A stretch of DNA of 9,699 nucleotides from Kiritimatiellia bacterium (GTDB lineage Bacteria; Verrucomicrobiota; Kiritimatiellia; RFP12; DVOR01), in the NCBI GenBank assembly GCA_017457555.1, contig JAFTHG010000293.1:1-9699 (forward strand), read 5' to 3'. The position numbers and the translations under genes are program-made. Under the pieces are notes generated by a model. The model made no database searches. It was not told the DNA's origin and was given only the letters and a program-made list of their open reading frames with translations. Of this stretch, positions 1 to 7,064 are shown in pieces; the stretch's first letter is position 1; the number at the start of each line of letters is the position of its first letter.

Positions 1-703
1 CGGCCGCGGCCTTTTGTTGCATCCGTTGATGATCATAATCACACGTCAGAAGCAGATTTTCAGAAACGTACCCATTGTTAATGAGGAAGGAGGCGATTGT
101 AGAGGCTTCCTTCCACGAACGGTAGGCTTCCACAAGAAGATTGTTTTTATAGAAAATATCACCAGCATGGGCGAAGAGGACAACGGCCTGTATGTAATCT
201 TCTTCCTGATAAGATTCTTCCGCATGAAGACGTGAATCGCAGAGGAGGGGCAAGATGCGCTGCAATGCTTCTGCGGGATAACCGAGCTTGAGAGCAATCA
301 TCGCATAGGTGTCGTGTGTGGTACGATCATATTGTTTAACACGACGGATGAGCTGATAGGCACGTTGGATGTCGCCACCACTTTGATAGTGTGCCCAAGC
401 GGTATTGTTGAGTAAATAATCGCATGGTGGAAAGGTGTGTATAATCTTTTCTAAAGCGGCAGGGTCGGGGTGGCTTGTGAGAAAGTTCTCAGTATAGAGA
501 ATCTTGGCGACCGCTGTAACGGCAATGTCATCCTGAAAGTGAGCAAATGCAGTGGCCCAGAACTGTGCCGTTTCCTGAGAAACAGGTTGCAGCGTTGCAC
601 AAACTGAAAAGGCTTCACGTAAAATCTGCGCAGAAGTTGCCTGAAGGCTACAACAGAATAGTGCAAAGATGCAGAACGTCCATTTCTTTATCAAAGCGAC
701 CAT
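1..703 (-). CDS. Exported TPR-like repeat protein (3' end outside window)
   Basis: The frame is open from an ATG at 703 to the window edge, giving 234 residues with no stop. The N-terminus looks like a signal peptide: basic residues (K6, K7), a hydrophobic stretch at about 9-20, then a plausible signal peptidase I site after ATSA (residues 22-25). Residues about 96-155 read as TPR-like helical hairpins (NNTAWAHYQSGGD, then AYQLIRRV, then a second hairpin with YPAEALQRIL). Another TPR-like pair covers about 168-205 (AGDIFYKNNLLVEAYRSWKEA). TPR proteins usually act as protein-interaction scaffolds, so a periplasmic helper of polysaccharide assembly is possible but inferred only from context. 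The start overlaps the rfbC stop by 13 nt with no Shine-Dalgarno sequence visible, which suggests translational coupling. The reading frame is supported by the repeat pattern and continuous codons. The specific function is unknown. Confidence 0.75.
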   Translation of the reverse strand, partial: MVALIKKWTFCIFALFCCSLQATSAQILREAFSVCATLQPVSQETAQFWATAFAHFQDDIAVTAVAKILYTENFLTSHPDPAALEKIIHTFPPCDYLLNNTAWAHYQSGGDIQRAYQLIRRVKQYDRTTHDTYAMIALKLGYPAEALQRILPLLCDSRLHAEESYQEEDYIQAVVLFAHAGDIFYKNNLLVEAYRSWKEASTIASFLINNGYVSENLLLTCDYDHQRMQQKAAA

Positions 704-1242
704 GGTGTAATTTCTGAAAGTAGGGGATGTTTGAGATCTTTATCGGAAAGAATCGGTTCAATCTTTAAGTCCGGCCATTGAATTTGCAGGGCAGGATCGT
801 TAAACCGGAGGCCGCGTTCCGCTTGAGGGCAATAGAAGTTGTCACACTTGTAGGCAAACAGTGTGTTATCCTCCAATACTGCGAAGCCGTGAGCAAATCC
901 ACGGGGAATAAAGAATTGATGACCATTTTCAGCTGAGAGGAGCGCAGTCACGGAACGACCAAAGGTCGGAGAGTCCTTGCGGATGTCAACCGCAACATCC
1001 CAGACGGCACCGCGGATAACGCGAACCAATTTGGCCTGTGCATGGATACCTTCTTGCCAATGCAAACCACGAATGACGCCTCGCATAGACAGGCTCTCGT
1101 TATCTTGTACAAAGTGCGTGTTGATACCAAGTGCTTCGTAGGCTTTGGCGTTATAGGTTTCGCAAAAATAGCCGCGTGCGTCCCGGAAGATGCGCGGGCA
1201 GATTACTTTGACTTCCGGTATCTCGGTTGGGAAAATTGTCAT
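691..1242 (-). CDS. rfbC: dTDP-4-dehydrorhamnose 3,5-epimerase
   Basis: This 183-residue protein matches RmlC in length and motifs. The enzyme epimerises C3 and C5 of dTDP-4-keto-6-deoxy-glucose, the third step of dTDP-L-rhamnose synthesis in the cytoplasm. Visible motifs are DARGYF (21-26), FVQDNES (44-50), RGVIRGLHWQ (54-63) with the catalytic base His61, KLVRVIRG (71-78), DVAVDIR (82-88), SPTFG (91-95), IPRGFAHGF (112-120), and AYKC (130-133) with the expected catalytic Tyr131. Near the C-terminus FNDPAL and QWP (147-157) and LSDKD (165-169) complete the cupin fold. All key residues are present, so it should be active. It lies 21 nt after rfbA and overlaps the next gene by 13 nt, so it is probably cotranscribed with both. 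No good Shine-Dalgarno sequence precedes the ATG. The stop is TGA. Confidence 0.96.
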   Translation of the reverse strand: MTIFPTEIPEVKVICPRIFRDARGYFCETYNAKAYEALGINTHFVQDNESLSMRGVIRGLHWQEGIHAQAKLVRVIRGAVWDVAVDIRKDSPTFGRSVTALLSAENGHQFFIPRGFAHGFAVLEDNTLFAYKCDNFYCPQAERGLRFNDPALQIQWPDLKIEPILSDKDLKHPLLSEITPWSL

Positions 1243-1263
1243 GACAGAAAGACGGGCGTGAGA

Positions 1264-2139
1264 TTAGGCGTTTTGTTTGGCGATATCAAAGAGATAGTCA
1301 CCGTAGGTTGATTTTTTCACGGCTTCAGCCGCACGGAGCATATCATCCCGTGTGATGAAACCCATACGCCATGCGATTTCTTCAATACAGGCAATCTTCA
1401 ATCCCTGTCGATCCTGAATGGTCTTGACGTAGTTCGCAGCATCTTGCAAGGCATCATGCGTCCCGGTGTCGAGCCAGGCAAAGCCACGTCCAAGCAACTG
1501 AATATTGAGTAAGCCGCGCTCTAAGTAGGCTTGATTGATATCGGTAATTTCATACTCGCCACGGGCAGAAGGCGTCAGGCTTTCTGCAATACGGACGACG
1601 TCATTATCATAGAAATAAAGGCCTGTGACGGCATAATTGCTTTTAGGATGTGTGGGCTTTTCAACAATGGACACAGCCTTTCCAGTATCATCAAACTCAA
1701 CAACACCGAAGCGTTCAGGATCGCGCACGTAATAACCAAAGACGGTTGCGCCATCTGTTTCCGATGCAGCTTTGAGCATCTTGCGGAAGCCCTGGCCGTA
1801 GAAGATGTTGTCACCGAGGATTAAACAAACAGGATCTTTTCCAATAAATTCTTTGCCAAGCACAAAGGCCTGAGCAAGACCATTGGGCTGTTCTTGCACC
1901 TGGTAGGATAAGCGTAGACCAATCTGTGAGCCATCACCCAATAATTGTTGAAAGAGAGGCGTTGCTTCCGGGGTTGAAATGATGAGAATCTCCCGAATGC
2001 CAGCGAGCATCAGCGTGGAGAGCGGGTAATAGATCATCGGTTTGTCATAAACCGGAAGCAACTGCTTGCAGATTGTCGTGGTTGCAGGGTAGAGGCGTGT
2101 ACCGGCGCCACCTGCCAGAATAATACCTTTGCGCGCCAT
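1264..2139 (-). CDS. rfbA: Glucose-1-phosphate thymidylyltransferase
   Basis: This 291-residue protein is RmlA/RfbA, which joins glucose-1-phosphate and dTTP to make dTDP-glucose and commits sugar to dTDP-L-rhamnose. The length is typical. Motifs are the nucleotide-binding GGAGTRLYPAT (10-20), KQLLPVYDKPMIYYPLS (25-41), the EQPNGLAQAF substrate loop (83-92), LGDNIFYG with its metal-binding Asp (108-115), VVEFD and VEKP (146-162), GLYFYD (173-178), GEYEITDIN (194-202) and WLDTGTHDAL (222-231). The long C-terminal helical region is the one associated with feedback control by dTDP-rhamnose in this family. The start is supported by a Shine-Dalgarno sequence at 2149-2153, just inside the gap after the polymerase/ligase stop. 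rfbC follows after 21 nt. The rfbB and rfbD genes needed to finish the pathway are outside the window. Confidence 0.97.
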   Translation of the reverse strand: MARKGIILAGGAGTRLYPATTTICKQLLPVYDKPMIYYPLSTLMLAGIREILIISTPEATPLFQQLLGDGSQIGLRLSYQVQEQPNGLAQAFVLGKEFIGKDPVCLILGDNIFYGQGFRKMLKAASETDGATVFGYYVRDPERFGVVEFDDTGKAVSIVEKPTHPKSNYAVTGLYFYDNDVVRIAESLTPSARGEYEITDINQAYLERGLLNIQLLGRGFAWLDTGTHDALQDAANYVKTIQDRQGLKIACIEEIAWRMGFITRDDMLRAAEAVKKSTYGDYLFDIAKQNA

Positions 2140-2148
2140 CGGTGGGCA

Positions 2149-2153
2149 TCCTT
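2149..2153 (-). promoter_or_regulatory. Shine-Dalgarno sequence of rfbA
   Basis: On the minus strand AAGGA lies 9 nt before the rfbA ATG, directly after the TAA of the upstream membrane-protein gene (2155-2157). It is one of the clearer ribosome binding sites in this block and fixes the rfbA start at 2139. Confidence 0.6.
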
Positions 2154-2154
2154 T

Positions 2155-3738
2155 TTACGGGGTTTGTTTCTTTGCTTCCGGAAGCTTGCGTTTAGGCGGC
2201 ACAAAGCCGTCTGCACAGACGAAAAGGATTCCATAAAGCATCATACAGGCTGGACTTCTGAAGACCAGATCAATGAAACTATGCGCAACAATGAGCGATG
2301 TCGCAACGAGTGCAAAAATGCAATAAGCAGAGATACGATTAAACCACGCACGGTCGGCGACCACATCGTTCAGAGGCACATTCGGGCTGCGAAGTAAGGT
2401 GTACCAGAAGGGAATCGCCAAAGCTGCGATACAGGCTAACATCAATCCGAAGCCAACCCATCCGTGTTCCGCTAAGAATTGGAGCGTGTCATTATGAACA
2501 TTGGCTTGCCCAACACCTTTCCGGCTTTGTAACCACGGCATTTCTTCCGGATTGTTTGTGTCAATGTAATGGATGTTGAGCCAACGGAAACTCCATGCTC
2601 CAGCACCAAACCATGGATAGTCGTCCAGTTGCCGGAGTGCCAGAATGCCCTGATAACCTGCTCGCATCAACATTGGGTTCTCAATAAACGTGGCCCAGTC
2701 GGTGTCGCCAATCTCCTTCAAGACCGTGTCAATTGCAGGAATTGAACGATAAGAGGGCATCGCAAAGGCTTCTGCATAGCTTTCGGGTGTGGTTGCTGCT
2801 TTCATCGCAAGCGCACGCGTTTGATTGGCATTCACAGCGTAGATGCGGAACGCTGCCGTGCCGAGAATAATTATCGCCACCGCAAAAAGCAAAGAAGGAA
2901 TCGCAATCCGCAACCGCATTGACATTGATCCGAAGTAGCGAATCGGCACATAGAGCGTCGTGAAGATTACAATAGCCAAGGTAAACAAGACGCCTGCACG
3001 TGACCCAGACAGGATGGCAGAAATGGCACAAAGAAAGGCTGTGACAATATAGAACCACGGGGGAATACGTGTGTGCTCGCGATGTTCAATCGCCCACAGG
3101 AACATACCGATTGCAAGTGTCATTACTGCGGGGAAGAAACATGCGGCATGATTGGGATAACCAAAGGTCGCAAAGAAAAAGGCGTGACTTTCTCTTCCCC
3201 AATAAAGGAAGGTGCCATCCACCACATACTGAATAATGCCTGCAATTGCAAGAAGAGATGTCATGGCACAAATAAAGGTGCACATCATACGTTTGCTGTG
3301 ACGCAATGTGGCATGGCGCAGGGCTAATAAGGCAACGAGTACAGGAGGAAACCACGCCAGTACAGAAGCGGCTTCGTCAGCACGCAGGGAATGCGGAAGC
3401 CATGGGAAGGGAATGGAATTGGGAATTCGTAGAAAGGTTACTTGTGTGGGATCATTTGGGGTGCGTGTCAGGAGTGCGACTGTATCCGGATGCCGTAAGC
3501 ATTCAAAGGCTGGAGAAACCACATCCCATGCTTGTTTAGCAGGGTTCCATTCCAGAAAAGTGTAGGCATTTAACCACTGAATCGTCAGAAAGAGTGTAAT
3601 GAGGAGCGTAAGCCAGGTTAAAGGATCGCAGCGGATGCTTTTCCAAACGCGAGATCGTGCCTCTAAAAGGGACTCGCTCCGCCGTTGTTCCGGCAGGAGT
3701 AGCATGATTTCAAGAATCAGGATGGTCAACCATGGCAC
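2155..3738 (-). CDS. O-antigen polymerase/ligase family membrane protein, interrupted by an upstream in-frame TGA
   Basis: The frame encodes 527 residues from a GTG at 3738 and is rich in membrane helices (for example 41-56, 126-140, 152-172, 228-242, 248-265, 278-296, 428-449, 470-487). Motifs fit the Wzy_C/WaaL-type O-antigen ligase family: GYPNHAA (193-199), SGSRAG (244-249), YPWFGAG (374-380) opening the large periplasmic loop, and HNDTLQFLAEHGW (415-427) with the conserved His. Such inner-membrane proteins polymerise undecaprenyl-linked O units or transfer glycan to an acceptor. Sequence alone does not separate polymerase from ligase, nor from O-linked protein glycosylation enzymes. rfbA follows after 15 nt. 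The natural start is probably the ATG at 3840, but a TGA at 3751-3753 blocks that frame. No Shine-Dalgarno sequence precedes the GTG, so the 3738 start may not be used in nature. Confidence 0.85.
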   Translation of the reverse strand: MPWLTILILEIMLLLPEQRRSESLLEARSRVWKSIRCDPLTWLTLLITLFLTIQWLNAYTFLEWNPAKQAWDVVSPAFECLRHPDTVALLTRTPNDPTQVTFLRIPNSIPFPWLPHSLRADEAASVLAWFPPVLVALLALRHATLRHSKRMMCTFICAMTSLLAIAGIIQYVVDGTFLYWGRESHAFFFATFGYPNHAACFFPAVMTLAIGMFLWAIEHREHTRIPPWFYIVTAFLCAISAILSGSRAGVLFTLAIVIFTTLYVPIRYFGSMSMRLRIAIPSLLFAVAIIILGTAAFRIYAVNANQTRALAMKAATTPESYAEAFAMPSYRSIPAIDTVLKEIGDTDWATFIENPMLMRAGYQGILALRQLDDYPWFGAGAWSFRWLNIHYIDTNNPEEMPWLQSRKGVGQANVHNDTLQFLAEHGWVGFGLMLACIAALAIPFWYTLLRSPNVPLNDVVADRAWFNRISAYCIFALVATSLIVAHSFIDLVFRSPACMMLYGILFVCADGFVPPKRKLPEAKKQTP

Positions 3739-3840
3739 CCATGGGGAGAGTCAGTGGGGCACAATACCGCCACCGAGCCAGGTGAATAACGTCAACATCA
3801 GTGCAACAAGCACAAAAACAAGTTTATGAACTATTCCCAT
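3739..3840 (-). pseudogene. Separated N-terminus of the polymerase/ligase gene, ending in TGA
   Basis: From the ATG at 3840 the frame reads 29 residues, then TGA (3751-3753), then LSPW and straight on in the same frame into the 527-residue part. Without the TGA the protein would be 561 residues. The 29 residues look like a real first membrane helix (hydrophobic from about L7 to W21, then a GGGIVP turn), as expected at the start of this family. An in-frame TAG lies just upstream, so 3840 is the first possible ATG. TGA closes rfbC and mnmA here and TGG is used freely for Trp, so a reassigned code is unlikely. A one-base change (TGG to TGA would restore Trp) by mutation or sequence error is the simplest reading. 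Confidence 0.7.
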
Positions 3841-4039
3841 AACACACTATAGTTTAGCATAGATTGAATCGTTCTTTTCGGTATAATGACTTGGGTTTAT
3901 GTAAAAAAAGAGATGAAATAAGATGAAAACGATGCTTCTTTAGTAAACAGACGTCAATCACAGTTTTGCAAAGGACGGCTACGATAAGGCAATACGGTAC
4001 CAAATGTTGCGCTTTTTTATTTTTTGTACTGTTTTAAGT

Positions 4040-4062
4040 CGCGCAGTTTATTTCTGTGCGCG
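4040..4062. repeat. Short inverted repeat, CGCGCA/TGCGCG
   Basis: A perfect 6-base inverted repeat (4040-4045 with 4057-4062) has an 11-base loop. An alternative fold adds CAG/CTG pairing with a 2-nt bulge. On the minus strand it is followed by A-rich rather than U-rich sequence, so it does not fit a classical intrinsic terminator. Its role is unknown. Confidence 0.35.
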
Positions 4063-4082
4063 CTGTTGGTCTAAGATGTTCT

Positions 4083-4101
4083 GCTTTCCGTGTGAGAAAG
4101 C
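4083..4101 (-). terminator. Possible stem-loop at the 3' end of the mnmA transcript
   Basis: GCTTTC pairs with GAAAGC around a 7-base loop, about 25 nt after the mnmA stop. The position suits an operon end, but there is no U-run after the stem and the stem is only 6 bp. It could be an mRNA-stabilising hairpin or chance rather than a terminator. Confidence 0.25.
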
Positions 4102-4125
4102 GCTTGAATGGGGGCAGTGATGGTG

Positions 4126-5151
4126 TCAGTGCAAGGCGCGAATAATGCCGCCTCCGAGCAACCACTCATCCTGATAAAAAACACAAGCCTGTCCTGGCGT
4201 GACTAAGGTTTGCGGTGTTTGGAAGATAACGGTGCCATCTGCAGAAACGGTGCATGGCACGGGACGATGGTGGTAACGTGTGACGGCGAGACACGTGACG
4301 GGGAAGGTGGGAGTGATAGCCCAATTGATACGTTCCAGACGGCAGGAAGAAACTTCAAGCGCCTCTTTAGGGCCGAGCGTTAGCGTATTCTTCTGGTAGT
4401 CAAACCCTACGGCAAAGGCGCGTCCGCCCGTTGCGATACCTAATCCTTTCCGTTGCCCCCGTGTAATCCCGGCCAGCCCTTGGTGCGTACCGATAATATG
4501 ACCGTCCATATTGATTACATTGCCGGGACGGGCAGTTTCCGGGTGACGGCGCCGTAATTCGGGACGATAGTCACCCTCAGGCAAGAAACAAACATCCTGA
4601 CTCCCGGAAGCCAGTTTAGTTTTCGCGATTGGAAGATCCCAATGTGTTGCAAGTGAGACCACTTGTTCCCGTGTCATATTGCCAAGAGGGAAGAGGACGG
4701 TTTGAAGCACTTCCGGGGTGAGGTCGTAAAGGAAATAACTTTGGTCTTTGGTTGGATCTGCGCCACACCGGAGTGCAACTTCACCCGAATGGGGTTCTGT
4801 TCCGATACGGACATAGTGTCCGGTTGCCATTAATCCACCAATCGCTTTACGTAATAGACCAAATTTCAGCCGGGTATTGCAGTTTAAGCAGGGATTTGGC
4901 GTTCGTCCATTCGCGTACGCATCGAAGAAGGGTGCAACAACTTCCTGTTCAAATTCACGCCGCAGGTCAAGGATATGCAATGGCACATGGAGTGCGTCAG
5001 CGAGGGCAAGTGTTGCAGGATCAGCATGTTCGTGACAGGTTAACATATGCCAGGCGGTGACGTCAAAACCAAGTTCTTGAAGTAGTTTAACGCAGACGGC
5101 TGAGTCTACTCCGCCTGAAAAAGCAACACCGATGGACTGTTTGTCAGACAT
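4126..5151 (-). CDS. mnmA: tRNA-specific 2-thiouridylase MnmA
   Basis: This 341-residue protein is MnmA, the cytoplasmic enzyme that activates U34 of Lys, Glu and Gln tRNAs with ATP and installs sulfur at C2. Motifs in order are the PP-loop SGGVDS (12-17) binding ATP, TPNPCLNCN (84-92) with catalytic Cys88, KFG (96-98), ATGHYVRI (109-116), KDQSYFLY (135-142), FPLGNMTREQ (154-163), GSQDVCF (183-189) with the second active Cys188, GLAGITRGQRKGLGIA (225-240), and a C-terminal beta-barrel ending near LLGGGII (331-337). Both cysteines needed for persulfide chemistry are present. The usual DSQ reads GSQ here, a position I believe varies among bacterial MnmA. Length is slightly short but complete. 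It starts 6 nt after the preceding HAD-like gene with only a weak AGGG upstream, so coupling is likely. The stop is TGA. Confidence 0.96.
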   Translation of the reverse strand: MSDKQSIGVAFSGGVDSAVCVKLLQELGFDVTAWHMLTCHEHADPATLALADALHVPLHILDLRREFEQEVVAPFFDAYANGRTPNPCLNCNTRLKFGLLRKAIGGLMATGHYVRIGTEPHSGEVALRCGADPTKDQSYFLYDLTPEVLQTVLFPLGNMTREQVVSLATHWDLPIAKTKLASGSQDVCFLPEGDYRPELRRRHPETARPGNVINMDGHIIGTHQGLAGITRGQRKGLGIATGGRAFAVGFDYQKNTLTLGPKEALEVSSCRLERINWAITPTFPVTCLAVTRYHHRPVPCTVSADGTVIFQTPQTLVTPGQACVFYQDEWLLGGGIIRALH

Positions 5152-5157
5152 TTGCTT

Positions 5158-6174
5158 TTACCCTAAAGGGAGTTCCAATTGGCCGGAGATCATCATTTTA
5201 TTGGCACCTGCACCATCAGAGGTGTCATAGATGCAAAACTTCACGGATGGAAAGCGCCTGACCAAGACGGTTTCAATGTAATCGCGGACTGCTGCCACAT
5301 TGTGACGGTCGTCATCTGAAAAGCCGATAGAAATGGGGAGACGTAATGCTGCCATACCGGTACGATCCAGGATGGCGACTAAGTGATTGATGAAATCCTG
5401 AATGGCGAAGCGTTTAAGTTTTTCACTTGTTTGAGGGCCGGGGACTTCTTCTGCAATACGCGCTTCAAAGGTGGGAGAGGTAATGGCGTGGTAGTGGCAG
5501 AGTGAGAGGTAGTGATGAAGCACCTGTGTTTGAGAGGGAAAGGTCTGGACGTGGTCAAAGCAGTAATCATAGCCACGCAGATTAATCAACATAATTTCGC
5601 GTTCAACAGGTGTTAACACACGCTCAATAAAACGTAATACGCCCGCTCTTAACGTTTCTTCCTCGTGACCCCGTGCCGTAACAATCGCAAACAGGCGTCC
5701 TTCAACTAATGTTTTGCGGAAAGTAGCGAAGCTTGGCGGAGGTTGTTTCTTTCCGGATGCGATTTCATCTAAGGCCAGATCAAGGTCTTGGATGAAGTTG
5801 CCGCCACCCAAAGGTGTTTGTCTGTCCTGAAATTCAACAAAAGCCAATGCCCGTTGATTCTGTGGAAAGCGATAGTGTTGCGTGTCTTTACGGATGATGC
5901 TGAAAGTTGCCGTGGAGCAGAGATGGGGTACCCATTCGCCTGCACTGGTAAGACGTTCCATGTGAATATGCGTCGGCATACACAGAATGTTGTCATCCCA
6001 GTCAAAAACATAGTATTTAAGGTCGCGCCCTCTGACCGACTCATTGACCCAAACACCATCAATAAAAGAGAGTTGTGCGCCGTCAAATCGTGCGAGCGCT
6101 TCCTTTAACACCGCTTCAGCAGAGGCTGTGGGAATATTCGGTGTTTGGGGAAGTTCAGAAAAAACGTAGGGCAT
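5158..6174 (-). CDS. HAD-like hydrolase of unknown substrate
   Basis: I chose the ATG at 6174 (338 residues). A longer open frame exists, but its first 57 residues would overlap speB out of frame and look like low-quality shadow sequence. Features fit the HAD phosphatase superfamily: VFDWDDNIL (56-64) as motif I with Asp58 as expected nucleophile and Asp60 as acid/base, FAIVTARGHE (162-171) as motif II with Thr166, and IGFSDDDRHN (283-292) as the acidic motif IV. Lys252 or Lys254 might serve as motif III. The fifth motif I residue is Asn instead of the usual Thr/Ser. A long insertion (about 67-155) between motifs I and II could be a substrate cap. The C-terminus (304-334) may add a small beta element. 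No signal peptide or membrane helix is seen. The substrate is unknown; neighbours suggest, weakly, a link to polyamine or tRNA metabolism. Confidence 0.8.
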   Translation of the reverse strand: MPYVFSELPQTPNIPTASAEAVLKEALARFDGAQLSFIDGVWVNESVRGRDLKYYVFDWDDNILCMPTHIHMERLTSAGEWVPHLCSTATFSIIRKDTQHYRFPQNQRALAFVEFQDRQTPLGGGNFIQDLDLALDEIASGKKQPPPSFATFRKTLVEGRLFAIVTARGHEEETLRAGVLRFIERVLTPVEREIMLINLRGYDYCFDHVQTFPSQTQVLHHYLSLCHYHAITSPTFEARIAEEVPGPQTSEKLKRFAIQDFINHLVAILDRTGMAALRLPISIGFSDDDRHNVAAVRDYIETVLVRRFPSVKFCIYDTSDGAGANKMMISGQLELPLG

Positions 6175-6181
6175 AGCGCGA

Positions 6182-6197
6182 TAATCCGTAAGGATTA
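6182..6197 (-). repeat. Small hairpin at the speB / HAD-like gene junction
   Basis: TAATCC and GGATTA form a perfect 6-bp stem with a 4-nt loop. It includes the speB stop codon and sits 7 nt before the next ATG, where a Shine-Dalgarno sequence would be expected but is not seen. It may influence coupling between the two genes or be chance. Confidence 0.3.
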
Positions 6198-7064
6198 CAT
6201 CAATCCCATTAAGCGTTGGACCAATTTTGCTGCGGTGAAATCGGCATGGTGTAACTGCGGAATCGGGGCGAGTTCGGTAACATCGCACCCGGCGATATCG
6301 TGCGTTGCAGCAATTTCGCGCAACATAAAGAGCGCAGAATACCACATCAGACCACCCGGAACCGGCGTTCCTGTGCTTGGCATAATGGCAGGGTCAAGCC
6401 CATCTACATCAAAGGTGACATAGATTTGTTTGGGAAATGACTTAGGCAGAATGGGCGAGGGCGGCCCTTTCAAGGCGAGTTGCTCGGCATCCATCGCAAA
6501 GATTGTCTTGGGATTTGCCTTACGGTAGACCGCTTCTTCCTGACAGTAGGCGCGTGTCGCAAATTGAACGAGAGGAAAGCCTAATTCATGGCAACGCCGT
6601 AGAACGCAGGCATGCGAGAAAGGTGTTCCTTCGTAGGTGTCGCGAAGGTCTGCGTGTGCATCAAAGTGAACGATCCCAATGTCACGTTTCCGCCGGTGAT
6701 AGGCGCGTAGAGCCCCCAGTGTGACGGTATGTTCGCCTCCAAGAAGCACTGGCTTGGCACCGGAATCTAAGGCAAAGCCCACCGCGTTTTCAATTTCGGC
6801 TAACCACGCTTCAGGATTTGCGCGTTCACTTTCCTGTGGCAGTGTCGGCGATGCTGTAAAAATACCGCCTTCACAGGGAAAAGAGCCTGCCTCATAGGCT
6901 TCCAATTGATCAGACGCACGTAAAATGGCTTCAGGTCCGTTCGCCGCACCGCTCCCATAGGAGACGGAGAGTTCCATTGGCGCAGGAATCACGTGAAATC
7001 GCGCTTCGTTTGGAGCGACAGGTGGGTGCTCTGATCCGAGAAAGGGCGGCAATCCGGTGGTCAT
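6195..7064 (-). CDS. speB: Agmatinase-like ureohydrolase (arginase/agmatinase family)
   Basis: This 289-residue protein belongs to the arginase/agmatinase/formiminoglutamase fold. These cytoplasmic enzymes use two Mn2+ ions to hydrolyse a guanidino group and release urea. All six expected metal ligands are visible: His112 in GGEH (109-112), Asp135, His137 and Asp139 in FDAHADL (134-140), and Asp219 and Asp221 in FDVDGLDP (218-225). FSHACVL (149-155) and the GTPVPGG substrate loop (232-238) also fit. Agmatinase, giving putrescine, is the best call because length and loops resemble SpeB, but family members differ in substrate and I cannot exclude arginase or a related activity. The start overlaps the stop of the EF-hand gene as TAATG, and a GGAG at 7073-7076 supports it. 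The next gene starts 20 nt downstream. No arginine decarboxylase gene is in the window. Confidence 0.88.
   Translation of the reverse strand: MTTGLPPFLGSEHPPVAPNEARFHVIPAPMELSVSYGSGAANGPEAILRASDQLEAYEAGSFPCEGGIFTASPTLPQESERANPEAWLAEIENAVGFALDSGAKPVLLGGEHTVTLGALRAYHRRKRDIGIVHFDAHADLRDTYEGTPFSHACVLRRCHELGFPLVQFATRAYCQEEAVYRKANPKTIFAMDAEQLALKGPPSPILPKSFPKQIYVTFDVDGLDPAIMPSTGTPVPGGLMWYSALFMLREIAATHDIAGCDVTELAPIPQLHHADFTAAKLVQRLMGLM

Larger units (their letters stand above)
3841..4125. other. AT-rich intergenic gap between mnmA and the polysaccharide genes
   Basis: This is the only sizeable non-coding stretch in the window and divides the two minus-strand blocks. It is visibly richer in A and T than the genes, with T-runs on the plus strand at about 4012-4025. 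It should hold the 3' end of the mnmA transcript and the promoter of the polysaccharide block, but I could not find a minus-strand promoter with acceptable -35 and -10 boxes and spacing. No tRNA fold and no convincing small gene was seen. Two short inverted repeats are listed separately. Confidence 0.7.

Noticed and set aside
3751..3753. Selenocysteine or reassigned Trp at the in-frame TGA
   Set aside because: TGA ends rfbC and mnmA in this window, TGG is used freely for Trp, no selenocysteine insertion element was recognised, and a membrane-helix boundary has no need for selenocysteine.
3882..3887. Perfect TATAAT on the plus strand in the gap, considered as a promoter
   Set aside because: No acceptable -35 box lies 16-18 nt upstream, and only tiny open frames follow. 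In an AT-rich gap it can occur by chance.
4012..4025. T-run on the plus strand, considered as part of a terminator
   Set aside because: No gene on the plus strand leads into it and no strong stem directly precedes it. On the minus strand it reads as A-rich sequence.
6175..6345. Longer N-terminus for the HAD-like protein, starting at 6345
   Set aside because: The extra 57 residues overlap the conserved C-terminal coding part of speB in another frame and are Arg/Cys-rich without any domain pattern. The ATG at 6174 gives a natural start.
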